From contig WGNM01000034.1 in assembly GCA_016124575.1 (NCBI GenBank), positions 24,718 through 88,717 on the forward strand: a stretch of 64,000 nucleotides of DNA. Reading direction: 5' to 3'. The stretch is from Cryomorphaceae bacterium. GTDB lineage: Bacteria > Bacteroidota > Bacteroidia > Flavobacteriales_D > Sanyastnellaceae. The notes beneath the pieces were generated by a model. That model had not been told where the DNA came from. It was given only the letters and a program-made list of their open reading frames with translations, and did not search any database. Positions 17,258-26,549 of the stretch are shown here, piece by piece; the first letter of the stretch is position 1, and every line of letters starts with the position of its first letter. A program made the translations under genes and the position numbers.

Positions 17258-17572
17258 TTACACAGCAGCATTTTCGTGTGCCAATTTTGCGGCTGTAACG
17301 ACGCTTTTTAACGACACTTTGCCTGTAAGGGAGATGTCTGTGATTTCAATCAATTCTTTCACCAAATCCTTATTGTGATCGCGATATATTTGACCAATTG
17401 CGGATTCGAGGAACGGGTCAGCTAGCGTTTCGACATTTTGAAAAGACAGGATGACTTTTTGATTGTTTTCAATTGCTTCTTCGAGTAAAACATGCACTTT
17501 CTCACCATCTTCTGCAGACAAGCAAGAAGCACTTCCAACGATATTGTAGATATTCAGAACTAAAGTTTCCAT
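17258..17572 (-). CDS. STAS-like (DUF4325-type) protein
   Basis: 104 aa from ATG 17572 (METLVLNIYNIVGSASCLSAEDG). The frame is open 51 codons further upstream but that part is Cys/Met-rich and not protein-like. The core VHVLLEEAIENNQKVILSFQNVETLADPFLESAIGQIYRD has the DUF4325/STAS-like pattern: a strand (VILSFQNVET), then a helix starting near LADPFLESAIGQIY. STAS-like proteins of this type are usually partnered with a GHKL-type ATPase or histidine-kinase-like protein in regulatory switches; none is adjacent here. It has its own perfect terminator and is divergent from smpB, with the smpB promoter in the 172-nt intergenic space. Confidence 0.8.
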   Translation of the reverse strand: METLVLNIYNIVGSASCLSAEDGEKVHVLLEEAIENNQKVILSFQNVETLADPFLESAIGQIYRDHNKDLVKELIEITDISLTGKVSLKSVVTAAKLAHENAAV

Positions 17573-17732
17573 GATGCCAATCTTTAGGGGGTTCATGCAT
17601 ACAATGTACAAATTCAAATTCATGAAACATATAAAAAGCTTACAAACTATGTTCAACATAAGTTCCAAACGTGCAGCAGCATTTACATCCGCCGATTGAG
17701 GCGAGAAAGCATGAGAAATCACCACAACGTAC

Positions 17733-17740
17733 TATCTTTG
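17733..17740 (+). promoter_or_regulatory. -7 box of smpB, 4 nt before ATG
   Basis: TATCTTTG matches TAnnTTTG and is separated from the smpB ATG by 4 nt (CGCC). Transcription would begin at or within a few nt of the start codon. Confidence 0.6.
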
Positions 17741-17744
17741 CGCC

Positions 17745-18185
17745 ATGGCGGTGGAGATAAAAAATAAAAAAGCCCTGTATCGATTTTTCTTGCTCGACGA
17801 GTTTACGGCGGGCATGGAATTAACGGGTTCAGAAATTAAATCCATTCGCAATGGCAAAGCCAGTATCGTTGAAGGATACTGCAAAATGAAGAAAGGCGAA
17901 TTGTACGTCATCAACATGTACATTGCTGAATATGAGAATGGTGGGTATGCTAACCACAAACCGAAACGCGAGCGAAAATTGTTACTGAACCGCACCGAGT
18001 TGAGCAAGCTAGAACGGAAATTGAAAGATCAAGGATTGACCGTGGTACCAATTGAGTTGTTCATCAGTGAGAAGGGTTATGCGAAGTTGAAAGTCGCACT
18101 TGCCAAAGGTAAGAAGATGCATGATAAGCGTGAAGACTTGAAAGACAAAGACATTGCCCGCGACATGGATCGAAAAGGCGAGTAG
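17745..18185 (+). CDS. smpB: SsrA-binding protein SmpB
   Basis: 146 aa. Binds tmRNA and delivers it to stalled ribosomes for trans-translation. Diagnostic sequence: [35 protein letters not shown], then [21 protein letters not shown] (the YxxGxxxxHxPxRxRKLLL motif), then the basic C-terminal tail that enters the mRNA channel ([22 protein letters not shown]). Length is normal. The start is the ATG at 17745 in GCCATGGCG. It is followed 2 nt later by bioA and the two are probably co-transcribed. Confidence 0.97.
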   Translation: MAVEIKNKKALYRFFLLDEFTAGMELTGSEIKSIRNGKASIVEGYCKMKKGELYVINMYIAEYENGGYANHKPKRERKLLLNRTELSKLERKLKDQGLTVVPIELFISEKGYAKLKVALAKGKKMHDKREDLKDKDIARDMDRKGE

Positions 18186-18187
18186 GA

Positions 18188-19447
18188 ATGGAATACCGAA
18201 TTTGGCATCCGTTTACTCAGCACGGACAAAAAGCCGAGTTGCCCGAGATAGTTGCCGCGAGCGGATCATGGATAACCGATAAATCAGGAAAACGGTATTT
18301 TGACGCCATTTCGTCGTGGTGGGTGAACCTGCACGGACATTCACATCCGCACATAGCGGAGCGTGTTAACGAGCAGATGAAAACCTTAGAGCACGTTATT
18401 TTTTCGGGTTTTACACATGCTCCTGCGCAAGAACTCTGCAATCGGTTGATGAACCATTTGCCGAAGAACGATTGGAAATTCTTTTTTTCAGACAACGGAT
18501 CTACCGCAATCGAGGTGGCAATGAAGATGGCCATTCAATATTTGCGTCAGCAGGAAGCAGGTACAAAAGTGAAAGTGATTGGGCTTGAAGGAAGTTATCA
18601 CGGCGACACGTTTGGTGCTATGTCGGTTGCTGAGCGCAGTGTCTTCACCACTTCATGGGATGATTTCTTATTTGATGTCGTGCATATCCCCGCTCCTTTG
18701 CCAGGTTCTGAAAATGCTTGTTTGGAAGCTTTGGAGCGCCATGCCGACAGCAATACCATTTTCATTTATGAGCCCTTGGTGCAGGGTGCAGGAGGTATGC
18801 GGATGTATTCTGATGAAGCCCTGCATCAGATGCTATCGGTGGCGAAGTTGAAAGGATGTGTATTGATAGCAGACGAAGTCATGACCGGTTTTGGAAGAAC
18901 GGGGAGGTGGTTTGCTAGCAGCGCATCGGCGATTGTTCCAGACATTATTTGTTTGAGCAAAGGACTTACTGGCGGGGCCTTGCCTATGTCGTTAACGGTA
19001 TGTGGTAACCACCTGTACGAAGCATTTTTGGATGAACGGTTTATAAAAGGCTTTTTGCACGGACATTCATTTACAGGCAATCCGGTAGGGTGTGCGGCAG
19101 CCTTGGCCAGCTTGGATTTGATGGAAGAAAACGAGACTTGGATGGCAATCTCGATGATAGAGAAAGAGATAGCGAAGATTGCTGAAAGGCTCACTGTCTT
19201 GGAGAGAGTAACCGATATTCGGCACAAGGGGACCATTTTAGCATTTGAGTATGCGGGTGCAGGTAGTTACGATCATCAGATGCGTGAAGTATTGTATGAA
19301 CGGTTTATGCATGCAGGCCATTTGATTCGTCCGCTTGGAAATACAGTGTACATCATGCCCCCTTATTGCACTACAAAAAAAGAGCTTGAGGTCGTTGGAA
19401 CCGTGATTATTGATGTGATTCAAAGCATAGAGGAGGAGCAGTTTTGA
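18188..19447 (+). CDS. bioA: Adenosylmethionine-8-amino-7-oxononanoate aminotransferase
   Basis: 419 aa, class III PLP-dependent aminotransferase of biotin synthesis, making 7,8-diaminononanoate from KAPA using SAM as amino donor. The N-terminal RIWHPFTQHGQ is the BioA substrate signature (WHPF/YTQ). The PLP Asp is Asp229 in IADEVMTGFGRTGR and the Schiff-base Lys is Lys258 in CLSKGLTGGALPMS. The fold-type I glycine-rich turn SDNGSTAIEVAMKMA is present near residue 105. It starts 2 nt after smpB and its stop overlaps the following ketosynthase gene (TTGA), so smpB, bioA and the ketosynthase form one unit. No bioB, bioD or bioF is within the window. Confidence 0.96.
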   Translation: MEYRIWHPFTQHGQKAELPEIVAASGSWITDKSGKRYFDAISSWWVNLHGHSHPHIAERVNEQMKTLEHVIFSGFTHAPAQELCNRLMNHLPKNDWKFFFSDNGSTAIEVAMKMAIQYLRQQEAGTKVKVIGLEGSYHGDTFGAMSVAERSVFTTSWDDFLFDVVHIPAPLPGSENACLEALERHADSNTIFIYEPLVQGAGGMRMYSDEALHQMLSVAKLKGCVLIADEVMTGFGRTGRWFASSASAIVPDIICLSKGLTGGALPMSLTVCGNHLYEAFLDERFIKGFLHGHSFTGNPVGCAAALASLDLMEENETWMAISMIEKEIAKIAERLTVLERVTDIRHKGTILAFEYAGAGSYDHQMREVLYERFMHAGHLIRPLGNTVYIMPPYCTTKKELEVVGTVIIDVIQSIEEEQF

Positions 19448-20541
19448 TTTCGATTTCGTCGTATGCTTTTGCTGGTGCATCTTTTGACAAACTAGAAAGT
19501 TTGCACTCTATCTTGAGTTCAGCAAATCACGGTTTAGTGGCATGGGATAGCGAATGGGCCGGACGATTGCCTGTTAGCATTGAGAAAGCCATTGAGCGCA
19601 TGCGTAGCATTCGAAAAGACTACGCTGTTTTGGATAGAGTGACATTGTTATCGATGTTATTGGCGCAATCAGCAACGAATGGTTTCGATTCAAAAGACAT
19701 GATTGTTTTGGTTGGTTCTGCTCGAGGAGCAACTGCAACTTTGGAGGCTGCGACGGCATCGTTTTTAAAAGGTGAGCGTTTGGCACCGCAGACATCTCCT
19801 ATTACTACAGCAGGTTCAATTTCGGCCATGACTGCCCGTCATATTGGTGCAGAGCGCGGCGCGATGTCGATGTCGATGACCTGCGGCACCGGTCTGCAAG
19901 CCGTTGTCCACGCATGCCATTTACGCAAATACGGCGTATCCCAAAACATCCTTGTGGGAGGTGTAGAAGCGCCGCTAACGCCATTTACAAAGGCTCAGTT
20001 TCTAGCCTTGCGTTTGCTATCTAAAGAACAATCAAGATATCCATCGCAGCCACTGGTGTTTGAGGGAAATCGTGTTGTATTGTCTGAAGGCGGCGGATTT
20101 TTGCTTCTCGGCGAAGGCGGTAGATTTGAGATTATTGGTTGGGGTGAAGCCATGAGTGTGGAAGGGTCGGCAGTGACTTTTTCTCAAGAAGCAATGGAGC
20201 GATCGATGGGGTTGGCATTGCACATGAGTAAATTGGATGCTGTAGACGTTGTTGTTCCGCATGCGCCAGGCACTCAATTGGGCGATAGGTTTGAGTTGGA
20301 TGCTATAGAAAAGTTGTTTCCGCAGGCGAACGTCTATAGTTCTAAGTGGGCAACAGGTCATTCATTGGGTGCGAGTGGAATGATAGGGGTTGCCACAGCG
20401 ATGCTTATACTCGAAGGCGGAGATTACAACATGCCTCATTTAAATGGATGGGCTAGCACCAAAATGGCCAATACAGTGATGGTAAACGCTTCAGGATTTG
20501 GAGGCAATTGCACCTCTGTTATACTCAGAAAACGGATTTAG
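19444..20541 (+). CDS. Beta-ketoacyl synthase-like protein coupled to bioA
   Basis: 365 aa, thiolase-fold condensing enzyme of the FabF/KAS II type. The catalytic Cys is Cys147 (SMTCGTGLQAVVHA), and the two active-site His are His273 (VPHAPGTQLGD) and His306 (GHSLGASGM), with Lys301 five residues before His306 as in FabF (K335/H340). It is shorter than FabF (~410 aa). The start is a TTG at 19444 overlapping the bioA stop; no ATG occurs until residue 53 (MRSIRKDY), which would remove part of the fold, so TTG is the likely start. In Flavobacteria a ketosynthase-like gene often sits next to bioA; a role in making the pimeloyl chain for biotin is inferred from context only. Confidence 0.9.
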   Translation: MISISSYAFAGASFDKLESLHSILSSANHGLVAWDSEWAGRLPVSIEKAIERMRSIRKDYAVLDRVTLLSMLLAQSATNGFDSKDMIVLVGSARGATATLEAATASFLKGERLAPQTSPITTAGSISAMTARHIGAERGAMSMSMTCGTGLQAVVHACHLRKYGVSQNILVGGVEAPLTPFTKAQFLALRLLSKEQSRYPSQPLVFEGNRVVLSEGGGFLLLGEGGRFEIIGWGEAMSVEGSAVTFSQEAMERSMGLALHMSKLDAVDVVVPHAPGTQLGDRFELDAIEKLFPQANVYSSKWATGHSLGASGMIGVATAMLILEGGDYNMPHLNGWASTKMANTVMVNASGFGGNCTSVILRKRI

Positions 20542-21089
20542 GCCTGTTGCGGAATAACCCGAAACTTATCTTGAAAAGCCTTCCAATCCCAAATAAAGTT
20601 CTCGAGCAGGTCGCTCAAATTCTTTTGGAAAATTGGGTTAGGAACATTTAATCCACGGAAATATTCTTCTTGAGCGTGGTTCAAATTGTATTTGTAGAAT
20701 ACCGCGCGAGACATGCCGTACAGGGTGTTTTTGCTTGGGTGGCTGACACGTGAAATGAAATCTCTGTATTCTTTCACCTTTTGTGCGAAAACATCGGGTT
20801 GTAATCCTACAACTTCAGAAAATTGCACCACCAATCCTTGAATAATCTCTTTGTCTACCCCTTGGTCAAAATGCGTTGGGATAAAGTTGAAGTTACCGGC
20901 GACTACAAGAAGCAGGAATTTTCCGTAATCTTCGTGGTTGACATTTGGTCGGATTTCAAATTCCGGACTGTCGTTGATAAACCCGGCAACTTCAGGCCAG
21001 CCTTGCTCAACAGCGTTTAGAGTTGTGGCAACAACATGTTTTACCACAGCATCTACCGAAATTTTTTTACGTCCGAATATCACCATCAT
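20538..21089 (-). CDS. Conserved hypothetical protein
   Basis: 183 aa; a second ATG at 21086 is an alternative start. No signal peptide or transmembrane segment is seen. The sequence is mostly helical (FGRKKISVDAVVKHVVATTLNAVEQGWPEVAGFIND, KYNLNHAQEEYFRGLNVPNPIFQKNLSDLLENFIWDWKAFQDKF), and the HxxEDYGKFLLLVVAGNFNFIPTHF segment looks like a conserved core. I do not recognise a named family. It has a good -7 box (21110-21117) and its 3' end overlaps the convergent ketosynthase gene by 4 nt. Confidence 0.8.
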   Translation of the reverse strand: MMVIFGRKKISVDAVVKHVVATTLNAVEQGWPEVAGFINDSPEFEIRPNVNHEDYGKFLLLVVAGNFNFIPTHFDQGVDKEIIQGLVVQFSEVVGLQPDVFAQKVKEYRDFISRVSHPSKNTLYGMSRAVFYKYNLNHAQEEYFRGLNVPNPIFQKNLSDLLENFIWDWKAFQDKFRVIPQQA

Positions 21090-21109
21090 ACGAAGGTCCC
21101 TTTGAGGGT

Positions 21110-21117
21110 CAAAGTTA
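21110..21117 (-). promoter_or_regulatory. -7 box of the 183-aa hypothetical gene
   Basis: On the minus strand the sequence reads TAACTTTG, matching TAnnTTTG, 20 nt before the ATG at 21089. Confidence 0.5.
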
Positions 21118-21181
21118 GGAGTGAGTTTGGGTTTAGTTAAGTAGATATGAAATCAACTATCAACAAAGTTATTCACCGAGC

Positions 21182-21259
21182 TTAAGTCATCAACAAGGCA
21201 AAAGCTATGCTAACCAGAACCGCTACAGCTACACGCTTGAATCGTAAAGTTGCTGTCAT
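21182..21259 (-). CDS. Possible 25-aa single-span membrane peptide
   Basis: ATG at 21259 to TAA at 21182 encodes MTATLRFKRVAVAVLVSIAF followed by ALLMT: a short basic start, then one hydrophobic helix. A TAATTTGCG sequence resembling a -7 box lies about 25 nt upstream on the same strand. It occupies the otherwise gene-free 21090-21405 space between the hypothetical gene and pyrD. It may be a genuine small membrane protein, a leader peptide, or chance; no homolog is recognised. Confidence 0.3.
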   Translation of the reverse strand: MTATLRFKRVAVAVLVSIAFALLMT

Positions 21260-21393
21260 GAGATTAAATTAAGTTAATTGGTGGCGCAAATTACCATCTT
21301 AGTTTGCGCGTTTTTAGCGTGTTAAGGTTGAAGCATTAAGACCGAATGGTTAATAACCCTAAAAATTGTTGATAACATTGATGTTTCCCGTTG

Positions 21394-21401
21394 TATTTTT
21401 G
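21394..21401 (+). promoter_or_regulatory. -7 box of pyrD, 4 nt before ATG
   Basis: TATTTTTG matches TAnnTTTG and is followed by CGGC and then the pyrD ATG, leaving essentially no leader. A TTG at 21369-21371 is a possible -33 element. Confidence 0.6.
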
Positions 21402-21405
21402 CGGC

Positions 21406-22434
21406 ATGTACAAGTTTATAATCAAGCCAATTTTCTTCTTATTTCGTCCAGAAGTAGCTCATAACATGAGTTTTTACTTGTTGAGAGCCACTCTTTTGAT
21501 ACCTGGAATGAAGTATTTGTTTCACAGTCGCTTCGTGGTTAACGACGATCGCTTGAAAAGAAGAGTCTTTGGGTTAGACTTTCCGAATCCAGTTGGCTTG
21601 GCAGCAGGCTTTGATAAAGACGCCACATTGTTTAACGAATTGGCATGTTTGGGGTTTGGGTTTGTTGAGATTGGGACAGTTACACCAAAGGCACAACAGG
21701 GCAATGATCAGCCGCGTTTGTTTCGCTTGCCAAAAGATCGAGCATTGATCAACCGCATGGGATTTAACAACCACGGCGTTCATGCTGCAGCAGAGCGTTT
21801 GAAGCATCGAAAGACCCGAATTATTTTAGGGGGCAACATAGGTAAGAACAAGAATACGCCCAATGAAGATGCTATTTCTGATTACGTTATTAGCATGGAA
21901 GCTTTGCATCCGGTAGTCGATTACTTTGTTGTAAATGTAAGTTCACCGAATACGCCAAACCTTCGTGCTTTGCAGGAGAAGGAGCCGTTGAAGGCGTTGC
22001 TAAACGAGCTTATGCTCCGCAACCGCACCACGGGCGCCCCTCGGCCCCTTCTCCTGAAAATCGCACCAGATTTGACAAATGAACAGCTGGATGACATTGT
22101 AGAAATCGTTTTAGAGACCGGCATTGATGGAGTGATTGCGACCAATACCACCATTGCCCGCGAACCGCTAACGACAGACGCTGCGGCTGTTCAAGAGATC
22201 GGGGCGGGCGGATTGAGTGGTTTGCCTGTAAAGGACAAGAGCACTGAAGTTATCCGCTATTTGCATTCGAAATCGAACGGAGCATTCCCAATAATAGGAG
22301 TGGGTGGCATATCGAATGCGAGTGATGCGAGAGAAAAATTAGACGCCGGTGCTTCATTGGTACAGGTGTATACCAGTTTTATTTACGAGGGACCGGCCTT
22401 GGCATCGAATATTAACCGCGGATTGCTTTCTTAG
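21406..22434 (+). CDS. pyrD: Dihydroorotate dehydrogenase (quinone), class 2
   Basis: 342 aa from ATG 21406 ([20 protein letters not shown]). Oxidises dihydroorotate to orotate in pyrimidine synthesis, passing electrons to membrane quinone. The N-terminal helical extension with [14 protein letters not shown] is the class 2 membrane-associating, quinone-binding part. FMN-domain motifs: [51 protein letters not shown] (catalytic Ser of class 2), KIAPDLT, ATNTTI and [20 protein letters not shown] with the FMN-phosphate site at [11 protein letters not shown]. Length typical. Its promoter box abuts the start codon; its 3' end overlaps the convergent ABC transporter gene by 4 nt. Confidence 0.97.
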   Translation: MYKFIIKPIFFLFRPEVAHNMSFYLLRATLLIPGMKYLFHSRFVVNDDRLKRRVFGLDFPNPVGLAAGFDKDATLFNELACLGFGFVEIGTVTPKAQQGNDQPRLFRLPKDRALINRMGFNNHGVHAAAERLKHRKTRIILGGNIGKNKNTPNEDAISDYVISMEALHPVVDYFVVNVSSPNTPNLRALQEKEPLKALLNELMLRNRTTGAPRPLLLKIAPDLTNEQLDDIVEIVLETGIDGVIATNTTIAREPLTTDAAAVQEIGAGGLSGLPVKDKSTEVIRYLHSKSNGAFPIIGVGGISNASDAREKLDAGASLVQVYTSFIYEGPALASNINRGLLS

Positions 22435-24248
22435 TCGAATTGTTGCATTTCAACGAGCGTTTTGTAGACACCGTTTTTCTCAATCAATTCAGCGTGTGTG
22501 CCTTGCTCAGCGATTTGTCCGTCTTTCACCACAACAATCAAATCAGCCTTTTGAATTGTGCTTAAGCGGTGCGCTATTACGAGTGCCGTTCGGTTTTCCA
22601 TCAGATTCGTAATCGCTTGCTGTACAAGTTTTTCGCTTTGCGTGTCTAACGCAGATGTTGCTTCATCCAGAATCAGGATAGGTGGGTTTTTGTATACCGC
22701 TCGTGCAATGGATATCCGTTGTTTTTGTCCGCCCGAGAGCTTGCCACCCCCATCTCCAACAACAAAGTCATACGTCCCTGGCAGATCTTTCACGAACTCT
22801 TCTGCGTTTGCTATCCGCGCTGCATGCGCGACCTTTTCTTGTGAAATTACATCTGCGCCGAGGGCGATATTTCCTGTTACGGTATCGTTGAAGAGTATTG
22901 AATCTTGCGTAACGACCCCCATCAATTTCCGAACATCATTTATTTTGCAATTTCTGATGTCGACACCATCAATTTTTATTGCCCCTTCAGAGACATCGTA
23001 GAAACGACCCAGCAGGTTTGCTAGAGTAGATTTTCCGCCGCCCGATGGCCCAACAAGTGCTACCGTCATGCCCTTTTTGAGCGTCAAATTAATGCCTTTT
23101 ATTACAGCGTCTTCGCCGTATGCGAAATGGACATTTTCGAAAATGATTTCATGTTCAAAGTTTTCAAGACGTTCAGGATTTTCTTGATCCATGATATCGA
23201 TAGGAGCGAGCAGTATATCGTTCACACGTTCCATAGACGCTGCACCCTTGTTGATTCTGAAGACAGCATCAGAGATAGCGCGAGCGGGTTGAATGATTTG
23301 AGAGAATACCACCAAGTAGCCAATAAATAGGTCGCCACTTAGTCCATCGGTGCCGCTGAGCACCAATCTGCCACCTACATAGAGTAAGATAGCGATAACA
23401 GAAAGCGAAATGAATTCGCTCATAGGAGATGACAGGTATTCACGTTTGTACAGTTTCCTCATCAAGCGGAAATAGCGACCATTAACTTCATCGAAACGAT
23501 CATTAAACTGTTTTTCGGCATTAAACGCCTTGATGACTTTTAGTCCGCCCAATGTTTCTTCAATAACCGAAATCAGCTCACCCAATTGAGCCTTCCCGCG
23601 TTTGGCTGCATTTTTCAGACTTTTAGCAATTCTACTAATTAGAAAACCACTTATGGGTAAGAAAATCAGTGCGAAGAGGGTTAATTTCCAGGATATGGCG
23701 AAGAGCATTCCAAGCGAAATCAGCAACATAATCGGTGATTTGAATATCACTTCTACCGCACCAATTACAGAGAATTCTATCTCCATCAGATCGTTTGTCA
23801 TACGAGATATGACATCTCCTTTTCTTTCATTGGTATAGAAACCAATAGGCAGGTCGACAACCTTTTTGTAGAGCGTCTTTCGCAAGTCTCTGGCCACACC
23901 AGTGCGGATAGTTGCCAGGCTATAAAGCGCGAAATAGTTTACGATATTCTTTACAAGAGCCAAGATTACAATCCACAAGCACATCCACATTAGTGCGGCC
24001 GGCGCGCCATTTTCGACGACATACGTATCGAGTTTTAAGGCGATTACATGGTACCAATATTCGCCACCAGAAGTCGCATTCGTAGTTGTTGGTTGGTTTC
24101 CTGCCGAGAAAAGGATGCGGAGGAAGGGCACTACACTGAGGAAAGTGAACAGCGACAGAATCGCATTGAGAAGATTAAAGAAAATGTTCCCATAGATATT
24201 CCACTTATATGCAGTGGCCAGCTTGAACAATCCTTTGAACTTCTTCAT
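22431..24248 (-). CDS. ABC exporter, fused permease-ATPase (MsbA/lipid A type)
   Basis: 605 aa half-transporter that should act as a homodimer in the inner membrane. Six transmembrane helices occupy residues ~15-330, with the ABC domain after ~360. Motifs: Walker [11 protein letters not shown]-loop [11 protein letters not shown], signature [15 protein letters not shown], Walker [13 protein letters not shown] and H-loop VIAHRLSTI. The TM-NBD linker and length fit the MsbA/lipid-exporting group; the substrate cannot be fixed from sequence and a drug or lipid flippase is possible. It is 1 nt downstream of purB (same strand), so the two are likely co-transcribed, though functionally unrelated. 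Confidence 0.92.
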   Translation of the reverse strand: MKKFKGLFKLATAYKWNIYGNIFFNLLNAILSLFTFLSVVPFLRILFSAGNQPTTTNATSGGEYWYHVIALKLDTYVVENGAPAALMWMCLWIVILALVKNIVNYFALYSLATIRTGVARDLRKTLYKKVVDLPIGFYTNERKGDVISRMTNDLMEIEFSVIGAVEVIFKSPIMLLISLGMLFAISWKLTLFALIFLPISGFLISRIAKSLKNAAKRGKAQLGELISVIEETLGGLKVIKAFNAEKQFNDRFDEVNGRYFRLMRKLYKREYLSSPMSEFISLSVIAILLYVGGRLVLSGTDGLSGDLFIGYLVVFSQIIQPARAISDAVFRINKGAASMERVNDILLAPIDIMDQENPERLENFEHEIIFENVHFAYGEDAVIKGINLTLKKGMTVALVGPSGGGKSTLANLLGRFYDVSEGAIKIDGVDIRNCKINDVRKLMGVVTQDSILFNDTVTGNIALGADVISQEKVAHAARIANAEEFVKDLPGTYDFVVGDGGGKLSGGQKQRISIARAVYKNPPILILDEATSALDTQSEKLVQQAITNLMENRTALVIAHRLSTIQKADLIVVVKDGQIAEQGTHAELIEKNGVYKTLVEMQQFD

Positions 24249-24249
24249 T

Positions 24250-25593
24250 TCAGATTCCGGTATAATTGGCAGGTGAGATCGCTTTCAGTTCGTCTTTTAG
24301 CTCGTCTGAGATTGGCAATTCATTGATAAATGCAGCGATAGAATCTTTATTAATCGCAGCATTTGTCCGTGTCAAACCCTTCAATGCCTCGTAAGGTTTT
24401 GGGAAACCTTCACGGCGCAAGATGGTTTGAATGGCTTCAGCTACCACTGCCCAGTTGGCTTCAAGATCGCGTTCTAGAGCGGGTTTATTAAGAAGCAGTT
24501 TTCCAAGACCTTTCGCCGTTGAAGCGATAGCGATTAGCGTGTGAGCCACGGGGACACCGATGTTTCGAAGGACAGTGCTGTCAGTGAGGTCGCGTTGCAG
24601 ACGAGACACAGGCAGTTTAGCGGCCAAGTGTTCGAGCATTGCGTTGGCGACACCTAGATTTCCCTCACTATTTTCGAAATCGATAGGGTTCACCTTGTGC
24701 GGCATAGCAGAAGAACCGATTTCACCATCTTTGATCTTTTGCTTGAAGTAATCCATTGATATGTAAGTCCACATATCTCTGTTCAAGTCTACAAGTATGG
24801 TGTTGATTCGTTTTAGTCCATCACACAAAGCAGCCATATTATCATAGTGCTCGATTTGCGTTGTTGTTTGCGAGCGATCAAGGCCTAGCGTATTATTTAC
24901 GAAAGCATTTCCGAACTCAGTCCAATTAATATTCGGGTAAGCGACATGGTGCGCATTGAAGTTTCCTGTTGCTCCTCCAAATTTCGCACTATGCGGCACC
25001 GATTTAAGGGCATCTAGTTGTTTTAACAGACGTTCTTCAAAAACCTTAAATTCTTTACCAAGCCGTGTAGGAGACGCCGGTTGTCCGTGTGTTCTCGCCA
25101 ACATCGGCACATCTTTAAAATCTACAGATAGTGCGTGGATTTGCTCAATTACCTGATTGATAGCAGGATAGTATGTGCTTTCCAGAGCATCTTTCAGAGA
25201 AAGAGGAACAGCGGTGTTGTTGATGTCTTGAGAGGTCAGTCCAAAGTGGATAAATTCACCATATTTAGACAAACCTAGATTGTCCAATTGCTTTTTAATG
25301 AAATATTCTACTGCTTTAACATCATGGTTCGTTGTCTTCTCAGTTTCTTTGATTTCTAGCGCATCATTTTCAGAGAAATTCAGATAAACATCGCGCAGGT
25401 CATCTTTCTTATCAGAGGGGAAGTCAGCAAGTTGCGGCAGTGGCAATTCGCAGAGCGCAATAAAGTATTCTACTTCGACCTGCACGCGGTATTTGATTAG
25501 TCCGAATTCAGACAAAAAAGTAGCCAATACAGCCGTTTTATTTCGGTAACGGCCATCGATAGGAGATATCGCAGAAAGTTCAGAAAGATTCAT
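24250..25593 (-). CDS. purB: Adenylosuccinate lyase
   Basis: 447 aa from ATG 25593 (MNLSELSAISPIDGRYRN); the frame continues 42 codons upstream but the conserved start SAISPIDGRY fixes the ATG. Catalyses two steps of purine synthesis (SAICAR to AICAR, and adenylosuccinate to AMP). Fumarase/ASL superfamily motifs: TTNHDVKAVEYF, HFGLTSQDINNTA, ARTHGQPASPT, and the signature SSAMPHKVNPIDFEN carrying the catalytic Ser loop. This is the longer PurB form (E. coli-like, ~456 aa). Its promoter box (TACATTTG, 25614-25621) lies 20 nt before the ATG, close to that of the divergent MBL gene. Confidence 0.97.
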   Translation of the reverse strand: MNLSELSAISPIDGRYRNKTAVLATFLSEFGLIKYRVQVEVEYFIALCELPLPQLADFPSDKKDDLRDVYLNFSENDALEIKETEKTTNHDVKAVEYFIKKQLDNLGLSKYGEFIHFGLTSQDINNTAVPLSLKDALESTYYPAINQVIEQIHALSVDFKDVPMLARTHGQPASPTRLGKEFKVFEERLLKQLDALKSVPHSAKFGGATGNFNAHHVAYPNINWTEFGNAFVNNTLGLDRSQTTTQIEHYDNMAALCDGLKRINTILVDLNRDMWTYISMDYFKQKIKDGEIGSSAMPHKVNPIDFENSEGNLGVANAMLEHLAAKLPVSRLQRDLTDSTVLRNIGVPVAHTLIAIASTAKGLGKLLLNKPALERDLEANWAVVAEAIQTILRREGFPKPYEALKGLTRTNAAINKDSIAAFINELPISDELKDELKAISPANYTGI

Positions 25594-25613
25594 TTCCGAT
25601 AAATTGAAAAGCG

Positions 25614-25621
25614 CAAATGTA
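25614..25621 (-). promoter_or_regulatory. -7 box of purB
   Basis: Minus strand reads TACATTTG, matching TAnnTTTG, 20 nt before the purB ATG. Confidence 0.55.
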
Positions 25622-25644
25622 ACGAATTGCAAGGTGTTAGCGGT

Positions 25645-25652
25645 TATATTTG
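25645..25652 (+). promoter_or_regulatory. -7 box of the MBL-fold gene
   Basis: TATATTTG matches TAnnTTTG, 45 nt before the ATG at 25698. It is back-to-back with the purB box, 23 nt apart, so the two polymerases would compete for the same stretch. Confidence 0.5.
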
Positions 25653-25697
25653 GGCCCAGAGAGACATCAAGTTTACCCAAAAACTGCAAATTGCGAT

Positions 25698-26549
25698 ATG
25701 AAATTACATTCGATACCAACAGGGAATTTCAAATTAGACGGAGGGGCGATGTTTGGGGTAGTACCCAAATCGCTTTGGCAGCGCACCAATCCTGCCGATT
25801 CCAATAACATGTGCACATGGGCTATGCGGTCATTGTTAATAGAAGATCAAGGGCGGCTGATATTGGTAGACTGTGGGATTGGCGACAAGCAGGACGAGAA
25901 ATTTTTCAGTCATTTTCATCTTCATGGAGAAGACAGTTTAGACAAGTCGCTGAACAAGCTAGGGTTTCATAGAGATGATATCACCGACGTCTTTTTAACC
26001 CATTTACATTTTGATCATTGCGGCGGGGCGATAGGCAGAGAAGGAGATCAATTTCGGCCAACATTTAAGAACGCCCATTTTTGGAGTTGTGAGCGACATT
26101 GGGAATGGGCAACCAAGCCCAATGCTCGGGAGAAAGCATCTTTTTTGAGTGAGAATATTCGTCCGATAGCTGACAGCGGACAATTAAAGTTCATCGACAG
26201 AGCATCTTCTGAAACAAAGTCTGTATTTCCTGGCATTGACGTTTATTTCATGGACGGGCATACAGAGAGTCAGATGTTACCGAAGATAGAAGTAGGGGGT
26301 AGGACCATTGTTTTCATGGCTGATTTGTTGCCAAGTGTAGGTCATATACCATTACCGTATGTTATGGGATATGACACGCGACCATTGCTCACACTCGATG
26401 AGAAAGAGAAATTTTTGAATGAGGCAGCCGATCGGCAATATATTTTGTTTTTAGAGCACGATTCAGAGAACGAATGTTGCGTTGTAGAGCATACAGAACG
26501 AGGAGTAAGGCTAGCACGGGCGGGGAAGTTGGGAGATTTTTTAGGTTGA
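25698..26549 (+). CDS. MBL-fold metallo-hydrolase
   Basis: 283 aa from ATG 25698 (MKLHSIPTGNFKLDGGAMFG), chosen because GNFKLDGGAMFGVVPK is the conserved start of this subfamily. The metal site HxHxDH is visible in LTHLHFDHCGGA near residue 96, followed by further ligands in the CERHWEWATKPN and DGHTESQMLP segments (metal His) and MADLLPSVGHIP. The domain is typical of quorum-quenching lactonase/AttM-like or general metallo-beta-lactamase hydrolases acting in the cytoplasm; the substrate is not predictable. It is alone on its strand and followed after 120 nt by a terminator hairpin. Confidence 0.9.
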   Translation: MKLHSIPTGNFKLDGGAMFGVVPKSLWQRTNPADSNNMCTWAMRSLLIEDQGRLILVDCGIGDKQDEKFFSHFHLHGEDSLDKSLNKLGFHRDDITDVFLTHLHFDHCGGAIGREGDQFRPTFKNAHFWSCERHWEWATKPNAREKASFLSENIRPIADSGQLKFIDRASSETKSVFPGIDVYFMDGHTESQMLPKIEVGGRTIVFMADLLPSVGHIPLPYVMGYDTRPLLTLDEKEKFLNEAADRQYILFLEHDSENECCVVEHTERGVRLARAGKLGDFLG

